The translations under genes and the position numbers were made by a program. The notes under the pieces were generated by a model. That model made no database searches, was not told where the DNA came from, and saw only the letters and a list, made by a program, of their open reading frames with translations. Below are positions 1 to 5,049 of a stretch of DNA of 5,049 nt, piece by piece; the stretch's first letter is position 1, and the number at the start of each line of letters is the position of its first letter. Source of the stretch: Spirochaetota bacterium (GTDB lineage Bacteria; Spirochaetota; JAGLSM01; JAKPMW01); the NCBI GenBank assembly GCA_029548715.1, contig JAKPMW010000141.1, positions 1 through 5,049 of the forward strand. The letters are read 5' to 3'.

Positions 1-665
1 TTGTGCAGACGACCCCCTACATCGGCCAGCCGGCCTACAAGGCCATGGGCAGCCGGATCGGTTACACCCTGCTTGTGGGTGTTTTTGTCGGTCTGGGCGG
101 GATGCTGGGGTATGTCTCGTTTATCGTCGAGCTGATTCCCAAGGCGGTGCTGGCACCCATCCTCGTGTTTGTGGCTCTTGAGATCATCAGCCAGGCCTTC
201 AGGGTTGGTGGTTCGCGCTATGCGCCGGCTGTCGCCTTCGCCTGCTTTCCCACGATATCCAATATGTTGACGATCAAGCTCAACAGCCCCGATTTTGCCT
301 CGTCGGCCCAGGCCGCCCTGGCACATCTACCGGGCAAGGCCTTGCCCGAGATGCTGGTTGTCCTTTCACTCGGGAACGGGTTTATCATTACCGCCATGCT
401 TTGGGGGGCGGCAGTCATCAAGCTGATTGACCGCAAGCTGCATCAGGCGGCCGCCTATTTTGTCACGCTTTCGGTACTGTCATTTTTCGGCCTGATTCAC
501 TCGGTCAACACCAACGGGAGCATGTACCTTCCCTGGACGCTGCCTTCCCCGCTCTACCAGATTCCCTACCAGTTCAGCGCGGCGTATCTTGTCCTGGCCA
601 TGGTGATCTTCGGGCTCTCGTATACCAAACAGAGTCGCGAGGCGTTCCCCGAGCACGGGCACTGA
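1..665 (+). CDS. NCS2-family nucleobase (xanthine/uracil-type) permease, C-terminal part
   Basis: This is the 3' part of an inner-membrane transporter gene cut by the left edge; the reading frame is open at base 3 and ends with TGA at 663-665. About 220 residues are visible. They begin with a QTTPYIGQPAYKAMGSR stretch that matches the conserved segment of NCS2 (nucleobase:cation symporter-2) permeases. It is followed by hydrophobic segments at about residues 18-40, 42-64, 74-92, 117-141, 148-166 and 190-207. The motif around residues 43-65 (IPKAVLAPILVFVALEI) is also typical of the family. Members are usually 430-550 residues, so roughly half the protein is missing to the left. The family imports purines or pyrimidines with protons or sodium; the substrate cannot be read from this part. 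The GTG at base 3 lies inside the conserved region and is not the true start. A strong terminator follows, so the gene probably ends its own transcription unit. Confidence 0.85.
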   Translation, partial: VQTTPYIGQPAYKAMGSRIGYTLLVGVFVGLGGMLGYVSFIVELIPKAVLAPILVFVALEIISQAFRVGGSRYAPAVAFACFPTISNMLTIKLNSPDFASSAQAALAHLPGKALPEMLVVLSLGNGFIITAMLWGAAVIKLIDRKLHQAAAYFVTLSVLSFFGLIHSVNTNGSMYLPWTLPSPLYQIPYQFSAAYLVLAMVIFGLSYTKQSREAFPEHGH

Positions 666-690
666 CCGGACGGGCTGGACGCTGTTCCCC

Positions 691-728
691 AAAAATGCCT
701 TCCTGCAGGGATGCGGGAGGGCGTTTTT
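691..728 (+). terminator. Rho-independent terminator after the permease gene
   Basis: A 12-bp stem pairs 695-706 with 713-724 around a 6-nt loop (707-712). Three of the pairs are G-U type and the rest are Watson-Crick. A run of five T at 724-728 follows, and a matching run of A at 691-694 extends the stem. It starts 26 nt after the permease stop codon. Because A-rich sequence precedes the stem, the structure would also look like a terminator on the opposite strand. It separates the permease from the glmS promoter downstream. Confidence 0.85.
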
Positions 729-841
729 GTATCCAGGCGCTCCTGGCTGAGAGGATGAGGCCTTTTCGGCCCCTTTTCAGGCAGGCCGGGCGCATTTTGG
801 CCGGATTCGGGCAGTTTTTTGGGGAGGTGCCATAAAAAGCG
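729..841. other. Non-coding spacer between terminator and glmS promoter
   Basis: I see no gene here. There are small hairpins: a perfect 5-bp stem CCAGG/CCTGG at 733-746 with a 4-nt loop, and a 4-bp GGCC/GGCC stem at 759-771 followed by four T (774-777), which could act as a weak backup terminator. A T6 run at 815-820 has no convincing stem before it. The A-rich stretch 834-838 lies just upstream of the -35 box and might act as a modest UP element. Confidence 0.5.
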
Positions 842-871
842 TTGACAGCTTGCGGGGATACGCGCTATACT
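842..871 (+). promoter_or_regulatory. Sigma70-type promoter for glmS-rny-ymdB
   Basis: The -35 box TTGACA (842-847) is a perfect consensus match and the -10 box TATACT (866-871) matches five of six positions, separated by 18 bp. Transcription would begin about 877-879, in a run of A. This is the only strong promoter seen in the window. It lies between the permease terminator and glmS, which leaves a leader of about 210 nt. Confidence 0.8.
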
Positions 872-876
872 TTACG

Positions 877-899
877 AAATTTCCACGGAAATGGAAAAT
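877..899 (+). promoter_or_regulatory. Inverted repeat at the transcription start (possible operator or 5' hairpin)
   Basis: The inverted repeat ATTTCC-AC-GGAAAT spans 879-892. An alternative pairing of TTTCCA (880-885) with TGGAAA (892-897) gives a 6-bp hairpin with a 6-nt loop. It begins right at the predicted transcription start. It could be an operator half-site pair, a 5'-end stabilising hairpin in the RNA, or chance; nothing identifies a bound regulator. Confidence 0.3.
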
Positions 900-948
900 G
901 AAGGGCAGCGATCGGCAGTTTCGGTCGTTTTCGATACAGGGAAGAGTG

Positions 949-1002
949 ATGCATCTCGTTAGCTGGCAAAAAACCATGTGCAGGGCGGTGGTACCCGGAT
1001 AA
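949..1002 (+). CDS. Possible 17-codon leader peptide upstream of glmS
   Basis: An ATG at 949 is preceded by a purine-rich GGGAAGAG (939-946 region) at a workable ribosome-site distance. It opens a 17-residue ORF, MHLVSWQKTMCRAVVPG, ending with TAA at 1000-1002. The same frame is open further upstream from another ATG at 898, giving 34 residues, but that one has no clear ribosome site. The peptide has one Trp and no run of a single amino acid, so a classical amino-acid-starvation attenuator is not indicated. Its stop codon lies between the strands of the predicted leader pairings, so a translating ribosome would disturb them. It may equally be a chance ORF. Confidence 0.2.
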   Translation: MHLVSWQKTMCRAVVPG

Positions 1003-1046
1003 GGTCTGTACATCATCCTCTGGTGCTGCCGCTGATTTATGGCGGT
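976..1046 (+). ncRNA. Candidate pseudoknot or alternative-pairing RNA element in the glmS leader
   Basis: Pairing by eye gives S1, 976-984 with 1005-1013 (9 bp, two G-U). S2 is 985-995 with 1022-1032 (11 contiguous bp, three of them G-U). The four strands are interleaved in the order S1-5', S2-5', S1-3', S2-3', which is the topology of an H-type pseudoknot with linkers of about 8-10 nt between later strands. The 3' strand of S2 can instead pair locally: 1028-1032 with 1042-1046. GGCGGT occurs twice (984-989 and 1041-1046), which is why the competing pairings exist. This is not a recognised riboswitch family. In GC-rich sequence such pairings can arise by chance. Confidence 0.25.
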
Positions 1047-1064
1047 TCCCCTGATTTTCCGTTC

Positions 1065-1084
1065 CTCCGTGATGGTGTGCGGGG
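1065..1084 (+). promoter_or_regulatory. Weak glmS ribosome binding site inside a small hairpin
   Basis: The only purine-rich stretch near the glmS ATG is GGGGCGAG (1081-1088), a poor Shine-Dalgarno match compared with those of rny and ymdB. Its GGGG can pair with CTCCG at 1065-1069 (CTCCG/CGGGG, 5 bp, 10-nt loop), which would partly hide the site. The upstream CCTCC (1064-1068) is itself anti-Shine-Dalgarno-like. A weak, partly covered site is compatible with translational control but does not prove it. Confidence 0.3.
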
Positions 1085-1089
1085 CGAGC

Positions 1090-2922
1090 ATGTGTGGCAT
1101 TGTCGGGTATATTGGCGATAAAAATGCCAGGACCATTCTTGTTGAGGGACTCAAGAGCCTTGAGTATCGCGGGTATGACTCCGCCGGTTTTGCCGTCTTT
1201 TCGGCGGATGGCCGGCTTGAGCTCTGCAAGACTGAAGGCAAGATCAGTGCCCTCGAAAAAAAGGCCGCCGGCCTGACAGGGCACTATACCTGTGGAATTG
1301 CCCACACCCGCTGGGCCACCCACGGGGCCGCGACCGAGGTGAATGCCCATCCCCACATCTCCAGCGATGGCCGGATTGTGCTGGTGCACAACGGCATTAT
1401 CGAAAACTATGTCAACTTGAGACGCCTGCTTGAGGCTGAGGGTGTTGTCTTTCGTTCAGAGACGGATACCGAGGTGCTTGCGCAGCTTGTGGCCAAGTTT
1501 TATGAGCCGGGCCGCCTGGTCGAGGCGGTGACCAGTGCCCTCAAGAGCGTCCAGGGAACATACGGGATCGCGGTGATGGCGACGGACATGCCAGGGACCA
1601 TCGTGGGTGCCCGTAACGGGTCACCCCTTGTGGTGGGGATCGGTGAGGGCACATGGTGCCTTGCCTCGGACAAGAGCGCGCTTCCGGCTGAAGTCTCAAA
1701 GCTCTTCTATCTTGAGGATACCGAGCTGGTCTGCCTGGACGATGATGGCTACCGGACGATGTCCCTCGAAAATGTCGAGATCCGCAAGGAGGTGCTCGAG
1801 TTCCAGTACGAGATCGAGCATGCGGACAAAAACGGATACCCCCACTATATGCTCAAGGAGATTTTCGAGCAGCCCCGGACGATCGCGGATTGTTTCAGGG
1901 GGCGGATTCTTCCCGAGCAGGGGATGGTCAAGCTGGGCGGGCTGGCTGCGATCGAGGACCGCCTGCGTGACTTCTCCCGGATTGTGATTACCGCCTGCGG
2001 AACAAGCTGGCACGCGGCCCTGGTTGGCGAATACCTGATTGAGGAACTGGCCGGGATTCCGGTTGAGGTCGAATATGCCTCCGAGTTTCGCTATCGCAAT
2101 CCTGTTATCGGACCGGAGACCCTGGTCCTTGTGATCTCGCAGTCCGGAGAAACGGCGGACACACTGGCGGCCCTGCGCGAGGCAAAGATGCGCGGAGCTA
2201 CCGTGGCCGGGATTGTCAATGTGACCGGGAGCACCATTGCCCGTGAATCAGGCTGCGGGATCTACATTCATGCCGGCCCGGAAAAAAGTGTTGCCTCCAC
2301 AAAGGCGTTTACCTCGCAGGTTACGGCCCTTGCCCTGATTGCCCTGCGGCTGGCCCGGATGTCGAAGATGTCCGGAAGCCAGGGGATGAGCTTTATCCAG
2401 GAGCTTATGAGACTGCCCGAAAAGATGGAGCGGGTGCTTGAGCAGGCCTCGGCCATCAGGGCCCTGGCTGACGAATTCAAGGGGCAGAGCAATTGCCTGT
2501 ACCTTGGGCGCGGCTTTCATTTTCCCGTGGCTCTTGAAGGCGCGCTCAAGCTCAAGGAAGTCTCGTACATCCATGCCGAGGGATACCCGGCTGCAGAGAT
2601 GAAGCATGGACCGATAGCCCTTATCGAAAAGGGGATGCCGGTGGTGGTGGTGGCCCCGCGCTACGGGGTGTACGAAAAGGTCATTTCCAACATTGAAGAG
2701 ATCCGGGCGAGAAAGGGCAGGGTGATTGCCATTGCCACCGAGGGAGACGAAAGCATCCGGCGGCATGCTGATGTTGTCTTCCATGTCCCGGATGTGATTG
2801 AGCCGCTTTCACCCCTCTTGACCGTTGTCCCCCTTCAGCTTTTGGCCTACTACATTACGGTCGCCAAGGGCCTTGATCCTGATATGCCCCGCAATCTCGC
2901 CAAGAGCGTGACTGTGGAATGA
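1090..2922 (+). CDS. glmS: Glutamine--fructose-6-phosphate aminotransferase (isomerizing)
   Basis: GlmS converts fructose-6-phosphate and glutamine to glucosamine-6-phosphate and glutamate in the cytoplasm, the first committed step of UDP-GlcNAc synthesis for peptidoglycan and LPS. The protein is 610 residues, essentially the family length. Residues 1-230 form the class II glutamine amidotransferase domain: catalytic Cys2 (MCGIVGYIG), TRWATHG at 73-79, HNGIIENY at 100-107 and SETDTE at 123-128. Two sugar-isomerase (SIS) domains follow: TACGTSWHA at 301-309, SQSGETADT at 350-358 and STKAFTSQ at 403-410 in the first; YLGRGFHFP at 471-479 and LKLKE at 486-490 leading into HAEGYPAAEMKHGP in the second. 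The C-terminus DPDMPRNLAKSVTVE carries the conserved active-site lysine (Lys605). The start is fixed by Cys2, which must become N-terminal after Met removal; in-frame ATGs at 1039 and 1072 would bury it. All key residues are intact. Confidence 0.98.
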   Translation: MCGIVGYIGDKNARTILVEGLKSLEYRGYDSAGFAVFSADGRLELCKTEGKISALEKKAAGLTGHYTCGIAHTRWATHGAATEVNAHPHISSDGRIVLVHNGIIENYVNLRRLLEAEGVVFRSETDTEVLAQLVAKFYEPGRLVEAVTSALKSVQGTYGIAVMATDMPGTIVGARNGSPLVVGIGEGTWCLASDKSALPAEVSKLFYLEDTELVCLDDDGYRTMSLENVEIRKEVLEFQYEIEHADKNGYPHYMLKEIFEQPRTIADCFRGRILPEQGMVKLGGLAAIEDRLRDFSRIVITACGTSWHAALVGEYLIEELAGIPVEVEYASEFRYRNPVIGPETLVLVISQSGETADTLAALREAKMRGATVAGIVNVTGSTIARESGCGIYIHAGPEKSVASTKAFTSQVTALALIALRLARMSKMSGSQGMSFIQELMRLPEKMERVLEQASAIRALADEFKGQSNCLYLGRGFHFPVALEGALKLKEVSYIHAEGYPAAEMKHGPIALIEKGMPVVVVAPRYGVYEKVISNIEEIRARKGRVIAIATEGDESIRRHADVVFHVPDVIEPLSPLLTVVPLQLLAYYITVAKGLDPDMPRNLAKSVTVE

Positions 2923-2971
2923 ATACGTTGATAACGATTACAACAACAAGATATCGAGAAAGGAGTGTGGC
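2923..2971 (+). other. glmS-rny intergenic linker, probably co-transcribed
   Basis: This 49-nt linker is noticeably richer in A and T than the genes around it. It contains no hairpin with a T run and no convincing promoter. Its last part carries a strong ribosome site, AAAGGAG (2959-2965), 6 nt before the rny ATG. The layout suggests that rny is read through from glmS. The unpaired, A-rich character could also make it a good endonuclease target, but that is inference. Confidence 0.5.
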
Positions 2972-4501
2972 ATGAGTGATATTGTCTGGATCATCATTTC
3001 GCTGTCGGCCCTGGCCGGCGGATTTCTGCTTCGGGTGCTGCTGGCCCGGCTGGGATTGTCCTCGGCCGAAGACAAGGCTGTGCAGATTATCGAAAACGCA
3101 CGCAAGGAGGCGGATGCAACACGCCGCGAGGCCATCATTGAGACCAAGGACGCCATCCTGCGCGAGCGAAACAAGTTTGACAATGAGACCCGCGAACGGC
3201 GCATGGAAATCAAGAAGATGGAGGACCGGCTTCTCTCAAAGGAAGAAAATCTTGATCGCCGTCTGGCCGGACTTGAAAAGAGGGAAAAGACGGTGCAGCA
3301 GCGCGAGCAGCTGGCTGAAGAAAAAATCACCGAGCTTGAGGTCGAGCGGGGCAAGGTCCTGAAGACCCTTGAGACCATGTCAGGGATGACAGTCGAGCAG
3401 GCCCGGGAAATGCTGATCAATGACCTGCGCGAGGATGCCAGGCTTGAGGGCGCAAAATACGTCAACAAGATCGAGAGTGAAGCCAGGCAAAACGCCGAAA
3501 AGAAGGCGCGCGACATCATCATCACCGCGATCCAGCATTGTGTCCCCGAGGTCGTCGGCGAGGCCACGGTCAGCTCGGTCAGTCTTCCCAGTGACGAGAT
3601 GAAGGGCCGGATCATCGGGCGGGAGGGACGCAATATCCGGGCTCTCGAGGTTTTGACCGGTGTGGACGTCATCATCGACGATACTCCCGAGGCGGTTGTG
3701 CTTTCGTGTTTCAATCCGGTTAATCGCGAGATTGCCCGGCTTTCGCTTGAGCGTCTGATCACCGATGGCCGGATTCATCCGGCCATGATCGAGGAGATCG
3801 TGACCAAGGTCCGCCGTGATGTCGACAAGATCATCGTCGAAGAGGGCGAGCGCACTGTCTTTGATCTCGGGCTGCACAGCATGCATCCCGAGCTGATCAA
3901 GGCGGTGGGCCGGCTCAAGTTCAGGACCAGCTACGGGCAAAACATCCTCAATCATTCACGGGCTGTGGCCAATATCTGCGGGATGCTGGCCGGTGAGGTC
4001 GGCGCGGATGTTCAAAAGGCGATCCGGGGCGGTCTGCTTCATGACATCGGCAAGGGAATCGAGATGGAAGGCGGCGGTGGACATGCCCTGATCGGGGCTG
4101 ACCTTGCCCGGATGTACGGCGAGGATGATGACATCGTCAACATGATTGGGGCACACCATGGTGACAAGGAGCCGAGCTGTCTTGAGACGGTGCTTGTCTC
4201 GGCGGCCGATGCCATCAGTGCTGCCCGGCCCGGTGCACGAAAAGAGAGTCTTGAAGGCTATATCAAGCGGCTCGAAAACCTTGAAAAAATCGCCAACGAT
4301 TTCAAGGGTGTCGAAAAATCCTTTGCCATTCAGGCAGGGCGTGAGTTGCGGATCATGGTCCAAAACGACCTGATCGATGACGAGGGTGCCCGGCAGCTGG
4401 CCCGGGACGTGGCCAAACGGATTGAACGCGAGATCAAGCACCCCGGGGTTGTCAAGGTCACGGTGATTCGTGAGACGCGGGTGGTCGAACACGCGTATTG
4501 A
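2972..4501 (+). CDS. rny: Ribonuclease Y
   Basis: RNase Y is a membrane-anchored endoribonuclease that makes initiating cuts in mRNAs. The 509-residue protein has the full family layout and usual length. A single N-terminal membrane segment lies at about residues 4-25, followed by a long charged coiled coil (about 33-180, rich in E, K, R). A KH RNA-binding domain follows, with GRIIGREGRNIR at 212-223 and VDVIIDDTPEAVVLSCFNP behind it. The HD hydrolase domain has NHSRAVA from His328, the metal-binding HD pair at 357-358 in LLHDIGKG, AHHGD at 394-398 and ADAISAARPGAR at 412-423. The C-terminus PGVVKVTVIRETRVVEHAY is the conserved family ending. The ATG at 2972 is supported by the ribosome site AAAGGAG and by placing the membrane segment right at the N-terminus. 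It lies 49 nt after glmS and 67 nt before ymdB, in a likely operon. Confidence 0.97.
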   Translation: MSDIVWIIISLSALAGGFLLRVLLARLGLSSAEDKAVQIIENARKEADATRREAIIETKDAILRERNKFDNETRERRMEIKKMEDRLLSKEENLDRRLAGLEKREKTVQQREQLAEEKITELEVERGKVLKTLETMSGMTVEQAREMLINDLREDARLEGAKYVNKIESEARQNAEKKARDIIITAIQHCVPEVVGEATVSSVSLPSDEMKGRIIGREGRNIRALEVLTGVDVIIDDTPEAVVLSCFNPVNREIARLSLERLITDGRIHPAMIEEIVTKVRRDVDKIIVEEGERTVFDLGLHSMHPELIKAVGRLKFRTSYGQNILNHSRAVANICGMLAGEVGADVQKAIRGGLLHDIGKGIEMEGGGGHALIGADLARMYGEDDDIVNMIGAHHGDKEPSCLETVLVSAADAISAARPGARKESLEGYIKRLENLEKIANDFKGVEKSFAIQAGRELRIMVQNDLIDDEGARQLARDVAKRIEREIKHPGVVKVTVIRETRVVEHAY

Positions 4502-4505
4502 TACG

Positions 4506-4556
4506 GGGCGGTTCCGGCAGGAGTGAGTCTGCCGGGGCCGCTTGTGTGTCTTTTTT
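4506..4556 (+). terminator. GC-rich hairpin between rny and ymdB (weak terminator or processing hairpin)
   Basis: CCGGCAG (4514-4520) pairs perfectly with CTGCCGG (4529-4535) around an 8-nt loop. The stem can be extended outward through 4508 and 4541, with two G-U pairs, to 13 bp. A run of six T (4551-4556) follows, but about 10 nt after the stem, so it is not a textbook intrinsic terminator. The ymdB ribosome site comes directly after the T run. It could reduce read-through into ymdB or protect a processed rny 3' end. Confidence 0.4.
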
Positions 4557-4568
4557 CTGGAGCCATGC

Positions 4569-5049
4569 ATGAAGATCATTGCCGTTGGGGATGTGGTTGG
4601 CCGGCCTGGGCGGCAGGCTCTGCTGTTGACCCTGCCGGAACTCGTCCGGGAACACGCCCCCTGCTTTGTCATCGTCAACGGAGAAAACGCTGCGGGTGGC
4701 TTTGGGATATCCGGACGGATTGCCGAGGCGTTTTTTTCCTGGGGGGTGGATGTGATCACCACGGGGAATCACGTCTGGAGAAACAAGGACGTTTTCAAGA
4801 TCATTGAAAGCGAGCAGCGCCTGCTCAGGCCGCTCAACTATCCCGAGGGGGCGCCAGGGCGGGGCAGTGTCCTTGTCGAAAAGCACGGGATCAAGATTGG
4901 TGTGCTCAACCTGCTTGGCAGGGTGTTTATGGATCCGCTGGATTGTCCCTTCAGGGCTGCCCGCCGCGAGATCCATGCTCTCAAAAGGGCGGGGGCCAGG
5001 ATCGTGATTGTCGATTTCCATGCCGAGGCTACCTCCGAAAAGGCCGCAT
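4569..5049 (+). CDS. ymdB: YmdB-type (TIGR00282 family) metallophosphoesterase, N-terminal part
   Basis: The gene runs off the right edge; 160 codons plus one base are present of a family that is usually about 260-270 residues. The protein begins MKIIAVGDVVGRPGR with metal-binding Asp8. It continues with NGENAAGGFGI (Glu39 and Asn40), TTGNHVW (Asn67 and His68), RPLNYPEGAPGRG at 87-99, and DFHAEATSEK at 149-158 with a metal-binding His at 151. These are the family's dinuclear metal site residues; the last histidines lie beyond the window. In Bacillus subtilis the homologue YmdB is a 2',3'-/3',5'-cyclic nucleotide phosphodiesterase affecting biofilm and sporulation decisions; the role here is not known. 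The start at 4569 follows GGAG (4559-4562) by 6 nt and puts GDVVG at its normal place. An out-of-frame ATG at 4565 overlaps it. It lies 67 nt behind rny. Confidence 0.93.
   Translation, partial: MKIIAVGDVVGRPGRQALLLTLPELVREHAPCFVIVNGENAAGGFGISGRIAEAFFSWGVDVITTGNHVWRNKDVFKIIESEQRLLRPLNYPEGAPGRGSVLVEKHGIKIGVLNLLGRVFMDPLDCPFRAARREIHALKRAGARIVIVDFHAEATSEKAA

Larger units (their letters stand above)
877..1089 (+). promoter_or_regulatory. Long structured 5' leader of glmS
   Basis: About 210 nt separate the predicted transcription start from the glmS start codon. Visible local structure includes a 6-bp stem CGATCG/CGGTCG (909-914 with 922-927, 7-nt loop), a 9-bp stem 976-984 with 1005-1013, an 11-bp alternative pairing 985-995 with 1022-1032, a short stem 1028-1032 with 1042-1046, and a weak stem covering the ribosome site (1065-1069 with 1080-1084). 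There is no T-rich intrinsic terminator inside the leader, so any control here would more likely act on translation or RNA stability than on attenuation. I do not see the conserved core of the glmS ribozyme (no AGCGCC cleavage-site block, no GACGAGG block). The identity of this leader as a regulatory RNA is inference. Confidence 0.45.

Noticed and set aside
987..995. GGTGGTACC resembles part of the T-box consensus (AGGGTGGNACCGCG).
   Set aside because: The following bases differ (CGG, not GCG), there is no specifier stem or downstream intrinsic terminator in the leader, and glmS is not a usual T-box target.
877..1089. glmS ribozyme/riboswitch.
   Set aside because: The conserved cleavage-site and core blocks of that ribozyme could not be found by eye in the leader; a covariance search would settle it.
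1039..1089. N-terminal extension of GlmS from ATG 1039 or ATG 1072.
   Set aside because: The amidotransferase needs Cys as the residue after the initiator Met; the family N-terminus MCGIVGY begins exactly at 1090, and neither upstream ATG has a ribosome site.
777..1389. Two minus-strand ORFs across the glmS leader and 5' end.
   Set aside because: They overlap the promoter, leader and conserved glmS codons, have no recognisable domain and look like shadows of GC-rich sequence.
2638..2656. GTG-repeat tract inside glmS.
   Set aside because: It simply encodes a run of valines in a beta strand of the second SIS domain; it is too short to suggest phase variation.
2248..2784. 178-codon antisense ORF inside glmS.
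   Set aside because: It lies opposite the conserved SIS domains, with no family resemblance and no initiation signals.
2928..2955. Possible promoter (TTGATA ... GATATC) ahead of rny.
   Set aside because: The -10 match is poor and the implied transcription start would fall on the rny ribosome site.
2938..3762. 274-codon antisense ORF opposite rny.
   Set aside because: Its Ser/Arg-rich, low-complexity product is what the reverse strand of a coiled-coil gene gives; no ribosome site, and rny is clearly the real gene.
4523..4807. 94-codon + strand ORF overlapping the start of ymdB in another frame.
   Set aside because: The frame from 4569 encodes the conserved metallophosphoesterase motifs; this one is an out-of-frame shadow.

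Overview
The window is ordinary, well-packed chromosomal DNA from a GC-rich bacterium, read entirely from the + strand. It holds the 3' end of an NCS2-family nucleobase/purine permease, a complete glmS, a complete rny (ribonuclease Y) and the 5' part of a ymdB-type metallophosphoesterase gene. GC-rich codon use, a Desulfovibrio-like permease sequence and the rny-ymdB pairing suggest a Gram-negative, anaerobic Desulfovibrionales-type (Desulfobacterota/deltaproteobacterial) organism. This is inference from family resemblance; nothing in the window proves the taxonomy.

Layout. Bases 1-665 encode the membrane-embedded C-terminal part of the permease, followed after a short gap by a strong intrinsic terminator (691-728). 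Bases 729-841 are a spacer with only weak hairpins. A near-consensus sigma70 promoter (TTGACA/TATACT, 842-871) starts a new transcription unit. Its first gene, glmS (1090-2922), sits behind an unusually long leader of about 210 nt (about 877-1089). The leader can fold into several local hairpins, a possible pseudoknot or alternative pairing, and a short upstream ORF with a plausible ribosome site. It does not show the glmS ribozyme core. A 49-nt linker without a terminator joins glmS to rny (2972-4501). After a 67-nt spacer with a GC-rich hairpin, ymdB begins at 4569 and runs off the right edge.

How the genes relate. GlmS makes glucosamine-6-phosphate, the committed precursor of peptidoglycan and LPS amino sugars. 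RNase Y is a membrane-anchored endoribonuclease that initiates mRNA turnover, and YmdB is a cyclic-nucleotide phosphodiesterase family protein often found just downstream of rny. The rny-ymdB pair is a familiar arrangement. Having glmS at the head of the same apparent operon is less routine and would put envelope precursor supply and RNA decay under one promoter. No mobile element, CRISPR array, tRNA, rRNA or defence system is visible. The least explained part of the window is the glmS leader.
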